Program-made: the position numbers and the translations under genes
The notes under the pieces: generated by a model
Seen by the model: the letters and a program-made list of their open reading frames with translations, nothing else
Databases searched by the model: none
Told to the model about the DNA's origin: nothing
DNA from: Vreelandella lutescens
GTDB taxonomy: Bacteria > Pseudomonadota > Gammaproteobacteria > Pseudomonadales > Halomonadaceae
Direction: 5' to 3'
Length of the DNA stretch: 64,000 nt
Assembly: GCF_014640815.1 (NCBI RefSeq)
Contig: NZ_BMHM01000003.1
Location: 434,001 to 498,000 of the forward strand
In this document: positions 53,044 through 62,286 of the stretch, in pieces
Layout: each line of letters begins with the position of its first letter
Position numbering within the stretch: the stretch's first letter is position 1

Positions 53044-54218
53044 AGCCCCTGCCGGCGCGTCAACTGGCGTAAGCGAAAGGCGAGCAAACAAAGCCCTAAT
53101 GCAATCAACAGCCACAGCGACGCCAGTAAAATAGGAAACGCCCGTGCGCCAGCGATGTCCAGCAGCGGGCCTGTCAACGAGGGGATGATGAGCGCCCCGC
53201 TGCCTGCCGCAGTAAAAATGGCGCCAGTGGTGCGCCCACGCATGACGATAGCCTGATTGCATAATGCAAAGAGTGTAGGAAAAAAAGCGGAGGCCGAAAG
53301 CCCAAATAACAGGGCGCTGACGCTTAGCGGCAGCGCGTTTACATGCAGGCCAGCGGATGCGCTCAACCCCAACGATAAACAGCCTGAAAGCACCTGCCAG
53401 GGTGAACAAATACGCAGTAACGGAATAGCCAGTAAGCGCCCAGCGGAAAGCGCTAGCCAGAAGAGGGTGGCTAGCAGGGCTGCCTGCTCAGTGGTCAGCC
53501 CAGAAAGCGTTCCGTAGGCTGTGACCCAGCCTGCAAAAGTAATCTCTATACCCACATAAATAGAGAAAAGCAGCATAAAGAGTCCCAACAGCAGCGGGTC
53601 ACGATGTTTGAGCGTTGCGACGGTGTCGGGATGGGGGACGTCGATGGGCATCGTCGGGCTGGTAAAGCGCGAAAGCGGCCAAAGCATAGCGGCGACGCTT
53701 AGCGCGACGATCCAAAACGTGAGATGAAACTGCCCGGTGAGTGATAGAGCGGCAATCATAATCAGCGGCGTTAACATATTGCCAAAGCTAAAGCAGAAGT
53801 GCAGCGCACTGACATTCGGGCCAGCCGCGTCTCGGTGCAGCCATAGCAGCAGCGTATTACCACCTGCGTTTAGTGATACCTCCGCAAACCCTAATAGCAT
53901 AAACAGCAGCGTTAATAGCAGTAAAAGCGGGCTAAGCGGTGCCAGGCTAAGACCCGCCACCGCCAGTACACCCATCATCAACAGCACCCTATGGCCGTTA
54001 AAGCGATCCATTAACAGCCCCGTGACGATCGCACCGCTCATATTGCCAACGGCTCGCGCGGTGAACAGCACGGCAATTTGGCTCATCGAAGAGCCGCTTA
54101 CTTCGGCTAAGTGGGGCAAGGCGGGGCCAAGTAGCCCGCCGGTCATCCCAATGGCAACGAATAGCCCAAAATAAGTCCAAGTGAGGCGGCGATGATACGC
54201 AGAAGTGAAGTGAAGCAT
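53040..54218 (-). CDS. Major facilitator superfamily transporter
   Basis: A 392-residue, 12-helix MFS protein. It begins TYFGLFVAIGMTGGLLGPALPHLAEVSGSSMSQIAVLFTARAVGNMSGAIVTGLLMDRFNGHRVLLMMG, the usual MFS first four helices with the D-R-x-x-G-x-R loop. The mid-protein loop is short, and helix 7 reads LLGLFMLLFSIYVGIEITFAGWVTAYG, as in the FucP/YfmO-like sugar or antibiotic branch. Substrate unknown. AAGGA precedes ATG 54218. Confidence 0.88.
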   Translation of the reverse strand: MLHFTSAYHRRLTWTYFGLFVAIGMTGGLLGPALPHLAEVSGSSMSQIAVLFTARAVGNMSGAIVTGLLMDRFNGHRVLLMMGVLAVAGLSLAPLSPLLLLLTLLFMLLGFAEVSLNAGGNTLLLWLHRDAAGPNVSALHFCFSFGNMLTPLIMIAALSLTGQFHLTFWIVALSVAAMLWPLSRFTSPTMPIDVPHPDTVATLKHRDPLLLGLFMLLFSIYVGIEITFAGWVTAYGTLSGLTTEQAALLATLFWLALSAGRLLAIPLLRICSPWQVLSGCLSLGLSASAGLHVNALPLSVSALLFGLSASAFFPTLFALCNQAIVMRGRTTGAIFTAAGSGALIIPSLTGPLLDIAGARAFPILLASLWLLIALGLCLLAFRLRQLTRRQGL

Positions 54219-54446
54219 ACCGTTCCTTGGCTGGGTCTAAGAGCCGGTGTGTGAAACACAGGCGTCAACAAAGTCATCAATAGAGTGATCAACATGATGT
54301 GAGATATGTCATCACTTGATTAGCTTGACGCGTTTTTTATCTCGCCACCATTGGCTAAAAGTTGACGTAGTGTCATGTGGTTTGCCGAGGAGTGTGGCAT
54401 GCTCGCACTCGACCAACGACTTGCAACTCACCAGAGAGTGACCTCC

Positions 54447-55025
54447 ATGACCATCATGATCTTAGGCCTGCTGATATTTTTAGGCGGGCACTCGGTACGT
54501 ATTTTTGCTGAATCCTGGCGACAGCAGCAGATCGCCGCACGCGGCGAAGGCACCTGGAAAGTGGCCTACTCTGTAGTAGCTATTGTAGGGCTTGCCATTG
54601 CCATTTACGGCTATGGCCAAACGCGCCTAAATCCCATCAATGTCTGGTTCCCTCCCATGGGCTTGCGCCATGCGGTGGCGCTGCTGATGCTGCCTGCGTT
54701 TATTATGTTGGTGGCAGCTTATGTACCGGGTAATGCGATTAAAGCCAAACTGGGCCACCCGATGATGTTGGCCGTTAAAATCTGGGCATTTGCCCACCTG
54801 CTGGTGAACGGTCGGCTGGGCGATATCCTCTTTTTTGCAGCGTTTCTTGTGTGGGCCATTTTGGCGTTTAAAGCCGCTAAACAGCGTAGCCGTCAACTTC
54901 CGCCAGCCGCTCAGGCCACGTCACTGCCCGCCACACTGGCCACGGTTGCCATTGGGCTCGTGGCTTACGGGCTGTTCGCGTTCTACTTGCACCAAGTCAT
55001 TATCGGCGTGCCCGTCTTTGGCTAG
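54447..55025 (+). CDS. NnrU-family membrane protein
   Basis: A 192-residue membrane protein with about six helices. GLLIFLGGHSVRIFAESWRQQQIAARGEGTWKVAYSVVAIVGLAIAIYGYG and AAYVPGNAIKAKLGHPMMLAVKIWAFAHLLVNGRLGDILFFAAFLVWAI contain the HS and H-P-x-x...W-A-x-A-H-L motif of NnrU proteins, heme-binding-like relatives linked to nitrite/nitric oxide metabolism. ATG 54447 is preferred over 54375 because homologues begin near it and a GAGAG site precedes it. Confidence 0.88.
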   Translation: MTIMILGLLIFLGGHSVRIFAESWRQQQIAARGEGTWKVAYSVVAIVGLAIAIYGYGQTRLNPINVWFPPMGLRHAVALLMLPAFIMLVAAYVPGNAIKAKLGHPMMLAVKIWAFAHLLVNGRLGDILFFAAFLVWAILAFKAAKQRSRQLPPAAQATSLPATLATVAIGLVAYGLFAFYLHQVIIGVPVFG

Positions 55026-55088
55026 CCTTTTGAACCTTGCCGGGCGTTTGGTATTGTCGCGGCATATGCACCGATAAGGAGCCGACCC

Positions 55089-56261
55089 ATGGCCCATACG
55101 GAAAATCGCGCGGCTATCTCGACCACGATGTCGGCAATGCTCTTAACTGGCCACGGTGATGTGGACGTACTGCAGTATCGTGACGATGTACCCACCCCAG
55201 CGCCCGGTCCTGGTCAGGTGCTAGTGCAAGTAACGGCCACGGCAAAAAACAATACGGATCGTAAAGCACGCGAAGGGCTGTACCCCACCAAGGGCAAAGA
55301 GGAGGTGACCTCGTTTGCCATGGGCGGCTCGCCGACGCTGACGTTTCCCCGAATCCAGGGGGCTGATGTGGCGGGGCGCGTTGTTGCTGTGGGGGAGGGC
55401 GTTGACGCGCAGCGTATAGGCGAGCGCGGCCTGCTGGATTTTAATATCTACGCTGATGAGCGTCGCGATATCAATCTCACCCCCGACTACTACGGCCACG
55501 GGGCCGATGGCGGCTATGCCGAGTACGTGGCGGTGCCTGCCGACCAGTTCCACCATGTGGCGAATCCAGAGCTACACGATGCGGAGCTTGCCGCCATGGG
55601 CATGTGCTCCTATCAAACGGCGTATCACATGATGACTGCCGCCAGCGTTCAGGCGGGAGAGCGCGTCCTCGTCAGTGGTGCCAGCGGTGGGGTCGGCACG
55701 GCGCTTATTCAGCTATGCCGCATTGTGGGCGCAATTCCCTACGCGGTTAGCCAGCTCGATAAAGCCGATGCGCTGCGAGCGCTGGGTGCGGAAGCGGTGA
55801 TTGATCGCGGCGACCTGCCGACGTTCGTTGAGCGCGTACTGGCGGCCACCGACGGTCATGCCATTGATGCGGTGATGGATTTAGTGGGCGGTGAAATGAC
55901 CGACCTGTTTATCGACACCATGATTGGCGATATGCGCCGGCGTAGCACGTACCCGCGGCTCTCTATTGCTGGCGCTAGCGGCGGCAATCTCAGCGAGATC
56001 ATGTGGACGCGTATCTACCTCTATCAGGTACAAATCTTTGGTGTCTCCCACGGCACGCGTGAAGAGGCAGAACAGTTGATCGCCTGGATACGTAGCGGTG
56101 AGCTAAAACCTGTTTTGCATGGTGCGTTCAAGCTCTCTGACTTACATCAGGCCGAGCGCTACTTTGTGAATCGGGGCAGTAACTACCTGGGTAAGATCGT
56201 GATTGTTCCCGATGCTCAGTGGGACACTCATGGCGCGCCTTTTGCTCTCACCACTGCCTAG
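55089..56261 (+). CDS. Medium-chain oxidoreductase
   Basis: A 390-residue MDR-superfamily oxidoreductase. The GroES-like part carries VLVQVTATAKNNTDRKAREG and RIQGADVAGRVVAVGEGVDAQRIGER. The Rossmann part is GERVLVSGASGGVGTALIQLCRIVGAIPYAV, and the final block is LSDLHQAERYFVNRGSNYLGKIVIVPD. Zinc ligands are not evident. Substrate unknown; alkene/quinone-type activity is possible. GGAG precedes the ATG. Eleven bases after its stop the proline racemase-family gene starts, so they may work together. Confidence 0.86.
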   Translation: MAHTENRAAISTTMSAMLLTGHGDVDVLQYRDDVPTPAPGPGQVLVQVTATAKNNTDRKAREGLYPTKGKEEVTSFAMGGSPTLTFPRIQGADVAGRVVAVGEGVDAQRIGERGLLDFNIYADERRDINLTPDYYGHGADGGYAEYVAVPADQFHHVANPELHDAELAAMGMCSYQTAYHMMTAASVQAGERVLVSGASGGVGTALIQLCRIVGAIPYAVSQLDKADALRALGAEAVIDRGDLPTFVERVLAATDGHAIDAVMDLVGGEMTDLFIDTMIGDMRRRSTYPRLSIAGASGGNLSEIMWTRIYLYQVQIFGVSHGTREEAEQLIAWIRSGELKPVLHGAFKLSDLHQAERYFVNRGSNYLGKIVIVPDAQWDTHGAPFALTTA

Positions 56262-56272
56262 GAGGCAGGCTT

Positions 56273-57322
56273 GTGAAAAACCTCCATACGATTCAATTAT
56301 TAGATACGCATGCCGGTGGCGATGTCAGCCGGATCGTCACCGGCGGGATTGATACACTGCCCGGTGCCACGGTTCGTCAGCAGATGGAGTACCTGCGTGA
56401 CGATGCTGATGGCCTCAGGCGTTTGCTGCTGGAGGAGCCCTACGGCATTCCCGAGATGTCGGTGGATTTGCTCGTGCCTGCCACCGACCCAGAAGCGGTG
56501 GCCGGGTACATCATTATGGAAGTGATGGGCTACCCGATTTATTCGGGTTCTAACACGCTGTGCACGGCCACCGCCGTGCTGGAAACCGGAATCGTACCCA
56601 AGCAGGAAGGCATCCAACGCTTTAAGTTGGAAGCCCCGGCAGGGTTGGTGCAAATAGAGGCTCGCGTGCATAACGGCGTGGTCGAGTCGGTCACCTGCGA
56701 AGGCTTACCCAGCTATATCGACACCTACCGGGAGACCCTTCAGGTGCCGGGCATTGGCGAAGTGACTTACTCCATCGCCTACAGCGGTGGTTTTTACGCC
56801 CTGGTCGATGCTGAAGCATTGGGCTTTAAGCTGATACGTAGCGAAGAGCAGGCGCTGGCTGCGTGTGCCCATAAAATCGTTGAAGCGATTCAGGCTCAAC
56901 GGGGGTTTTCCCACTACACCTTAGGGGATGTTGGCCCGCTACCATTCCTGCACTTTATGGGGCCAGAGGAGCAGATAGCGGAAGGCTATATTCGCTCTCG
57001 CTCGACCACTTATGTGCATCCCGGCGTGATTTGTCGCAGCACCACGGGCACCGGCACGTCGGCGCGGCTGGCGCTGATGCACCATGAGGGACGGTTAAAT
57101 CTAGGTGACAAGCTGGAAACGGTATCGCTAAGGGAGACCGGCTTTATCGGCACGTTTACCGGCACGCATCAGGAAGGCACTTATCAAGTGGTGGAAAACA
57201 CCATTACCGGGCGTAGCTATGTGTTGGCCGAGTCGAAGATTGTGATTGACTGCGATGACCCGATGGTAACCTGTGGCGAGCTGCACCACATCCTAAGCGA
57301 CCGCCACAACGACGAACGTTGA
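56273..57322 (+). CDS. Proline racemase-family protein with altered active site
   Basis: A 349-residue member of the proline racemase/hydroxyproline epimerase/trans-3-hydroxyproline dehydratase family, which act at the alpha-carbon of imino acids. The first active-site block reads YSGSNT (S91) where racemases have MCGHGT with a catalytic cysteine. The second reads ICRSTTGTGTSAR (C254, T258) where DRSPCGTGT is usual. Thr at the second position is seen in dehydratases, but Ser at the first is not the standard form. GTG 56273 is the start, seven bases after AGGAGG. Activity must be regarded as unknown; trans-3-hydroxyproline dehydratase is one option. Confidence 0.87.
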   Translation: MKNLHTIQLLDTHAGGDVSRIVTGGIDTLPGATVRQQMEYLRDDADGLRRLLLEEPYGIPEMSVDLLVPATDPEAVAGYIIMEVMGYPIYSGSNTLCTATAVLETGIVPKQEGIQRFKLEAPAGLVQIEARVHNGVVESVTCEGLPSYIDTYRETLQVPGIGEVTYSIAYSGGFYALVDAEALGFKLIRSEEQALAACAHKIVEAIQAQRGFSHYTLGDVGPLPFLHFMGPEEQIAEGYIRSRSTTYVHPGVICRSTTGTGTSARLALMHHEGRLNLGDKLETVSLRETGFIGTFTGTHQEGTYQVVENTITGRSYVLAESKIVIDCDDPMVTCGELHHILSDRHNDER

Positions 57323-57335
57323 GCGTATCAGTGGC

Positions 57336-57572
57336 TCAGCCCTGGGGGCCCTCTCCGGTCATGCTGCTTTGCCGTTCAATATAACCTTGCTGCTCAATGC
57401 GTTCCCATACCGGGGTCTTCTCGACCTCGGTCATGCTTCCCCAGCAGGCGATCTCATCCAGCGTGCGGCCACAGCCTTGGCAAACTGACGTGCTTGGCTC
57501 TATTTGGCAAACATGAATACAGGGCGATAACGGTCGAGGAGTCGTGGGCATCAAAGTCACTGTGTTAGGCAT
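57336..57572 (-). CDS. DUF1289-family small protein
   Basis: A 78-residue protein with the DUF1289 pattern SPCIHVCQIEPSTSVCQGCGRTLDEIACWGSMTEVEKTPVWERI: four cysteines in a C-x3-C...C-x2-C order, probably binding zinc or an iron-sulphur centre, with a conserved tryptophan. Start choice is uncertain: the frame begins 57572 (ATG) or 57551 (ATG) and no ribosome site is good. It lies right after the arfB gene on the same strand and may be cotranscribed. Confidence 0.8.
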   Translation of the reverse strand: MPNTVTLMPTTPRPLSPCIHVCQIEPSTSVCQGCGRTLDEIACWGSMTEVEKTPVWERIEQQGYIERQSSMTGEGPQG

Positions 57573-57599
57573 GGAAAAATAGTTAGGGCGCAATCAACG

Positions 57600-58016
57600 C
57601 TAGCCCACTGGCACTTTACCACGCAGCGACTTAATTTTTCCTTTGCGGGTTTTATGATCCACACGGCGGCGCTGAGAGCCTTTCGTCGGCTTAGTGGGGC
57701 GGCGGGCTTTGGGCTGTTTTGCCACGCTTTGAAGCAAGGCTTGCAGGCGCTTTAACGCATCCTCTTTGTTCAACTCCAGCGTGCGATAGCTCTGAGCTTT
57801 AATAATCACCACGCCCTCTTTGCTGATACGTTGATCAGAGAGAGCCATCAAGCGCTCTTTGTAAACGGGGGGCAGCGTTGAGCGCTGAATATCGAAACGA
57901 AGGTGCACCGCAGACGCGACTTTATTCACGTTCTGGCCGCCTGCGCCCTGCGCGCGAATTTGGCTAATATCGATTTCCCAGTCGGCAAGGCTAACGCTAT
58001 TAGAAATAGTGAGCAT
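57600..58016 (-). CDS. arfB: Alternative ribosome-rescue factor ArfB (YaeJ)
   Basis: A 138-residue peptidyl-tRNA hydrolase-type release factor that frees stalled ribosomes with no stop codon in the A site. The catalytic GGQ lies in RAQGAGGQNVNKVASAVHLRFD, and the basic tail ARRPTKPTKGSQRRRVDHKTRKGKIKSLRG enters the empty mRNA channel. Length and both features match ArfB. AAGGA sits before ATG 58016. It provides a backup to trans-translation, common in gammaproteobacteria. Confidence 0.94.
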   Translation of the reverse strand: MLTISNSVSLADWEIDISQIRAQGAGGQNVNKVASAVHLRFDIQRSTLPPVYKERLMALSDQRISKEGVVIIKAQSYRTLELNKEDALKRLQALLQSVAKQPKARRPTKPTKGSQRRRVDHKTRKGKIKSLRGKVPVG

Positions 58017-58124
58017 TCAATTCCTTGGTATCCCAATGAACCTATAAGGCTAACACACTTGACAGTGGGCAGGCTGCGGCGGCCTATTAAGGGATATCTC
58101 TTCAACCTGTGCTAAGGAGCGCCC

Positions 58125-58736
58125 ATGGATGCCCTATTAGAACAATCACCGCTGAGTGCCGGGACCCTCTACCGCTTGCTATCGGGTAGCGTATGCCCCC
58201 GGCCCATTGCCTGGGTAGCCACACAGGACAAACGAGGTAACGCCAATTTAGCACCGTTCTCGTTTTTTAACGTGGCCAGTATTGATCCGCCTATTCTGGC
58301 CTTTTCGCCGCTTCTGGATGGCAGCGCTCAGCCCAAAGACACGCTGCGCAACCTAGAGGAAGTGGAAGAGTGCGTAGTGCACGTGGGCACTGAAGGCCTA
58401 GTGGAGGCGCTCAATACCACCAGCGCAAGCCTTCCCCGTGGAGAAGATGAGTTTACGCTAGCGGGGCTTGAAAAGACCACGATGCAAGGCGTTCGCGTGC
58501 CGCGTATTGCCGCAGCACCGGTCGCCTTTGGTTGCAAACTGGTGGATGTGATCCGTTTTGGGGATCGCCCCCTGGCAGGCAGCTTAATATTGGTGCAAAT
58601 CGTCGCCATACACATCGATGATGCCCTATGGGATGGTCGCCACGTTGACCTGGAAGCGCTTCAACCCATCGGCCGATTAGCAGGGAGCGACTACGTGCGC
58701 ATTACCGACCGTTTTGCCATTGAGCGTCCAACGTAA
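58125..58736 (+). CDS. Flavin reductase-domain protein
   Basis: A 203-residue FMN-binding protein of the flavin reductase-like (split-barrel) family. The signature is GSVCPRPIAWVATQDKRGNANLAPFSFFNVASIDPPILAFSP, which lines the FMN site. KDTLRNLEEVEECVVHVG and GSLILVQIVAIHIDDAL follow. It reduces FMN with NADH or acts as an FMN-using oxidoreductase; no partner oxygenase is adjacent. GGAG precedes ATG. It is divergent from arfB. Confidence 0.9.
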   Translation: MDALLEQSPLSAGTLYRLLSGSVCPRPIAWVATQDKRGNANLAPFSFFNVASIDPPILAFSPLLDGSAQPKDTLRNLEEVEECVVHVGTEGLVEALNTTSASLPRGEDEFTLAGLEKTTMQGVRVPRIAAAPVAFGCKLVDVIRFGDRPLAGSLILVQIVAIHIDDALWDGRHVDLEALQPIGRLAGSDYVRITDRFAIERPT

Positions 58737-58839
58737 CCCAAGACACGTTTTATTACATTCTGTTTAGGGCTAGCTAGGCTTAAGTCGTATATTCTTCCGC
58801 CGATAGTAGAAAGATGTACCACCTTCCGGGGAAGAATCA

Positions 58840-59997
58840 ATGCGGCGAATCAAAACATGGTTATTAGCTACCGGCCTAGTCGTTGCGCCACTGGCGCAAG
58901 CAGAGCTTGAAGTGGGTATGGTCGCCCCCGCCAGCGGCGGCGCTGCACCCCTGGGGATTGGCATGCAGCAGGGGGTGGAAGCTTATTTTGCCAAGCTCAA
59001 CGCGGAAGGGGGCGTTAACGGCCAATCGCTGAGCCTAACCACCTTTGATGATCAGTACGCGCCGTTGCAGGCTGCCAAGTATACCCGCGAGCTGGTGGGC
59101 AATGAGAACTTGCTGGCAGCCATCGGCAACGTCGGAACGCCCACCGCGGCGGTGACTATTCCCATATACAATCAGGAGAAAACGCTCCTGTTTGGCGCCT
59201 TTACCGGAGCAGGTATCCTGCGTCGCTCCCCGCCTGACCGCTATGTGATCAACTACCGGGCCAGCTACGTTCAAGAGACGGCTACGATGATTGATGGGCT
59301 GTTGGCTGCGGGTATTCAGCCCGAAGAGATCGCGTTTTTTACCCAAAATGACAGCTTTGGCGATGCGGGTTATAACGGTGCGATTCGTGCCCTGAATGCT
59401 CAAGGTATCTCGAATACTTCCCAGCTAGTGCATGGCCGTTTCTCCCGCGGAACCCGTAATATTCATCAGGGGTTAGCCAGTATTTTGCAGGCTCCGGTGA
59501 CGCCTCGCGCGGTGATTATTGTCGGCACCTTTGGGCCCGCCGCTGATTTTATTCGTGAAGCGCGCCAAGATCTGCCTGATACGATTTTCCTCAACGTCTC
59601 CTTTGTGGGTAGCCAAGCGCTGCTAGAGACGCTTGGCCCACTGGCAGAAGGGGTCATCGTTACTCAAGTCGTACCGCCGTTAGATGCTGACCTGCCTGCC
59701 GTAGAAGAGTATCGCCAAGCAATGGCAGAATATGCCCCGAACGAAACGCTCGACTTTATCTCTCTTGAAGGTTACCTGGCCGCTAAACTTTTCGTCGAAG
59801 GCGTTAAAGCGGCCGGCAGCAATCCTGATCGAGAGGCCGTTGTGGATGGCTTGTTAAGCCTTGGCAGCATTGATATTGGCGTGGGTGAACCGCTCACCTT
59901 AGGGCCGAACGACCACCAGGCAAGCGATGCGGTATGGCCCACTATTATCCGAAACGGCCAGTTCGAGCCGGTGGATTGGGCCAGCGTAACGCAGTAA
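58840..59997 (+). CDS. Type I (LivJ-like) substrate-binding protein
   Basis: A 385-residue periplasmic protein with a signal peptide of about 21 residues (ending AQA) and a leucine/isoleucine/valine-binding-type bilobed fold. Marks are LEVGMVAPASGGAAPLGIGMQQGVEAYFAKLNAEGGVNGQSLSLTTFDDQYAPLQAAKYTRELV, NLLAAIGNVGTPTAAVTIPIYNQE, and ITFFTQND-like EEIAFFTQNDSFGDAGYNGAIRAL. No ABC permease or ATPase is adjacent. Instead a chemoreceptor gene follows 51 bases downstream, which suggests the protein passes its ligand state to that receptor. Ligand unknown; amino acids or amides are family favourites. Confidence 0.9.
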   Translation: MRRIKTWLLATGLVVAPLAQAELEVGMVAPASGGAAPLGIGMQQGVEAYFAKLNAEGGVNGQSLSLTTFDDQYAPLQAAKYTRELVGNENLLAAIGNVGTPTAAVTIPIYNQEKTLLFGAFTGAGILRRSPPDRYVINYRASYVQETATMIDGLLAAGIQPEEIAFFTQNDSFGDAGYNGAIRALNAQGISNTSQLVHGRFSRGTRNIHQGLASILQAPVTPRAVIIVGTFGPAADFIREARQDLPDTIFLNVSFVGSQALLETLGPLAEGVIVTQVVPPLDADLPAVEEYRQAMAEYAPNETLDFISLEGYLAAKLFVEGVKAAGSNPDREAVVDGLLSLGSIDIGVGEPLTLGPNDHQASDAVWPTIIRNGQFEPVDWASVTQ

Positions 59998-60048
59998 CGG
60001 GTTGTTAACGTTTCATTTGCTTTACCTCTGACACAGCGAATACCCCTG

Positions 60049-62160
60049 ATGAAAAAAACCATAAGTATCCGCGCGATGCTGATTAGCCTCTTTGCTGCTG
60101 CCGTACTGGGCAGCATCGTGCTGGCGGGAACCGGCTGGATGACCAACCAGCGCTTGATTAATGTGCAGCATTTCGTGACCAATGACGTGCTGCCGCTTCA
60201 AGACGCCAGCCGTAGCATGGTGCTCACCATGGGCGCGTTCGGCCAGCGGCATGCTGATTTACTCGCGGCAGATACCGCCCAAGGGCTTGAGCAGGTCACG
60301 CCTCGCAGTGAGCTAGACACGCGCTACAGTCAGGCCCGCGCAGGGCTTGCACGCATTGAGCAAACGGATGTCGCTGGGCAACTGACTGCGTTAGATAGCG
60401 AATATCAAAGCCTGTTAACAGGCGATGAGGCGCTGGAAAATGCTCGCCGTGATGCGTTGAGCCTGCAGGCTCAGATGGCCGAGCAAATTGCCCAAATGGA
60501 GGCGGCCATCACCAACGTGATGCGCAGTGCCGAAGATATTGCTGGCCGCACTGCGCTAGCCCAAGTGCGTGAGGAGCGCCGTCAGCGGGAACTTATGGAG
60601 GCTTGGCGGGAGGAAGGCACCACCACGCTACCCACCCAGATTCTGGATAACATGTTCACCGCCCGCGTGGATATTGGTCGGCTAAGCGGTAATGCCCGTA
60701 TGGCCGTCGCCACGCTGTCTGATTTAGGGCGGCAAATGATGCAGGTCGAAAGCATAGATGCACTGGTCAACCTGCGTAGCAATGAGATTTCACAGCAGGT
60801 GTCGCTGGCGCGCCAGTCACTTGCTGCCATTGCTGACGCCTCCAGTACCACGGTTGAACAGCGTGCTCTGATTAGCGAACTCGATGCGGTAATTGTTGAA
60901 CTCAACAGCCTAATGGTTGAGGACGCAGGCTCGGTGTATGCCTTGCGTCAGCAGCAATTGAACCAGAGCACGCAGGTACAGGCAGCGCTGGCCAATGTAG
61001 CCGCCGCAACCACCCAAATGCGCGTTGCCCTTAGCGATATTGAAGCCTATACCGTTGCCCAGGCAGCCAGCGCCAGTGCAGAAGCCGAAACCTTGGCAAA
61101 CGCGGGTCGGACCTTGCTGATTCTCGTCACCGCGGGTGTGATTGTGGTGCTGGCAATTTTCGGCTGGAGAACGTTGGTTCGCGTGCTGGGGCCGCTGGTC
61201 GCGATGCGTCGCCAGATGGAGAGCATCAGCGGTGCGGCGGGAGAAAATGCCGACTTATCCATGCGCCTCGCGTTACAGCGTAACGACGAAGTGGGGCAAG
61301 CGGCGCAGGCGTTCAACCGCATGATGGATACCTTTGAGAGCATGGTATCGCAAATTCGTGAGAGTGCTGAAGCCATCGCCTCAAGCAGCCGTCAGATTGC
61401 CGCCGGTAATGAAAACCTCTCCCAGCGTACCGACCAGCAGGCAGCCTCGTTGGCGGAAACGGCCTCAAGCCTTGAGCAGATTACTGCCACGGTAAAACAG
61501 ACCGCTGACTATGCTGACCAAGCGAAAGATGCCAGTGGCAGTGTGGATGAGCGAGCGCGTTCCGCGGGTGATGTGGCCAAACGCACGACCGCTGCCATGG
61601 GCGATATTCGCCAGGCGAGTGAGAAAATCACCTCCATCATCAAAGCCATCGACGATATTGCCTTCCAGACCAACCTGTTGGCACTGAACGCATCCGTAGA
61701 AGCGGCACGGGCGGGCGAGCAGGGCCGTGGCTTTGCCGTGGTGGCCCAGGAAGTGCGCAAGCTAGCAGGCCGCAGTGCTGAAGAAGCATCGCAAATTCGC
61801 CACTTAGTGGACGACAGCGTTAAAAAAGTGAGCGAAGGGGAGCAGCTAGTGAACGCCTCCAGCCATCACTTGCAGGACATTATCGATAGCCTTTCCGAAG
61901 TGACCCGCTACGTCACTGAAATTGCCGATGCAACAAAAGAGCAGTCGGCGGGTATCGACCAAATTAACCAGGCTATCTCTCAACTGGACCAAGTGACGCA
62001 TCAGAATGCCCGCCTGGTGCAAGATGCCTCCAGTGCCAGCCAAACGCTGGATGAGCGCGCGGGCGACATGCACACGCTGGTCAGCCGCTTTCACGTTAGC
62101 CACAGCGCCGGACAACAGGCGGCGCTGCCTGCTCAAGAAGAGCACGCGCGCCTGACGTAA
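60049..62160 (+). CDS. Methyl-accepting chemotaxis protein
   Basis: A 703-residue chemoreceptor. Topology: first membrane helix at residues ~12-30, a helical periplasmic sensor domain of about 320 residues (longer than the four-helix Tar type, perhaps a helical bimodular-like domain), second membrane helix ~354-374 ([18 protein letters not shown]), HAMP domain to about 430 and a cytoplasmic signalling helix bundle. The kinase-contact tip reads [39 protein letters not shown] carboxy-terminal CheR tether (NWETF-like) is absent. Likely paired with the preceding binding protein. A strong terminator follows. Confidence 0.93.
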   Translation: MKKTISIRAMLISLFAAAVLGSIVLAGTGWMTNQRLINVQHFVTNDVLPLQDASRSMVLTMGAFGQRHADLLAADTAQGLEQVTPRSELDTRYSQARAGLARIEQTDVAGQLTALDSEYQSLLTGDEALENARRDALSLQAQMAEQIAQMEAAITNVMRSAEDIAGRTALAQVREERRQRELMEAWREEGTTTLPTQILDNMFTARVDIGRLSGNARMAVATLSDLGRQMMQVESIDALVNLRSNEISQQVSLARQSLAAIADASSTTVEQRALISELDAVIVELNSLMVEDAGSVYALRQQQLNQSTQVQAALANVAAATTQMRVALSDIEAYTVAQAASASAEAETLANAGRTLLILVTAGVIVVLAIFGWRTLVRVLGPLVAMRRQMESISGAAGENADLSMRLALQRNDEVGQAAQAFNRMMDTFESMVSQIRESAEAIASSSRQIAAGNENLSQRTDQQAASLAETASSLEQITATVKQTADYADQAKDASGSVDERARSAGDVAKRTTAAMGDIRQASEKITSIIKAIDDIAFQTNLLALNASVEAARAGEQGRGFAVVAQEVRKLAGRSAEEASQIRHLVDDSVKKVSEGEQLVNASSHHLQDIIDSLSEVTRYVTEIADATKEQSAGIDQINQAISQLDQVTHQNARLVQDASSASQTLDERAGDMHTLVSRFHVSHSAGQQAALPAQEEHARLT

Positions 62161-62186
62161 GCCAAGAAGTGAGTCCTTCGTCCTTA

Positions 62187-62217
62187 CTGCGGGCACCGAA
62201 AGGTGCCCGCAGTTTTT
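62187..62217 (+). terminator. Rho-independent terminator after the chemoreceptor gene
   Basis: CTGCGGGCACC and GGTGCCCGCAG form a perfect 11-bp stem closed by a GAAA tetraloop, followed by TTTTT. A textbook intrinsic terminator 26 bases after the stop. Confidence 0.95.
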
Positions 62218-62235
62218 GTATTGACGGTTGAACTT

Positions 62236-62250
62236 TAGGCGTACTGCCTA
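62236..62250. promoter_or_regulatory. Short inverted repeat within a putative promoter
   Basis: TAGGC and GCCTA, five bases apart, lie just after TTGAAC (62228-62233), a possible -35 box, and before CACTGAT, ahead of the NAD(P)-binding protein gene. Such placement could allow a repressor to block the promoter. The match is short and could be chance. Confidence 0.3.
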
Positions 62251-62286
62251 CACTGATAAAGGAGACACGATCGACAAGGAGGCAAT

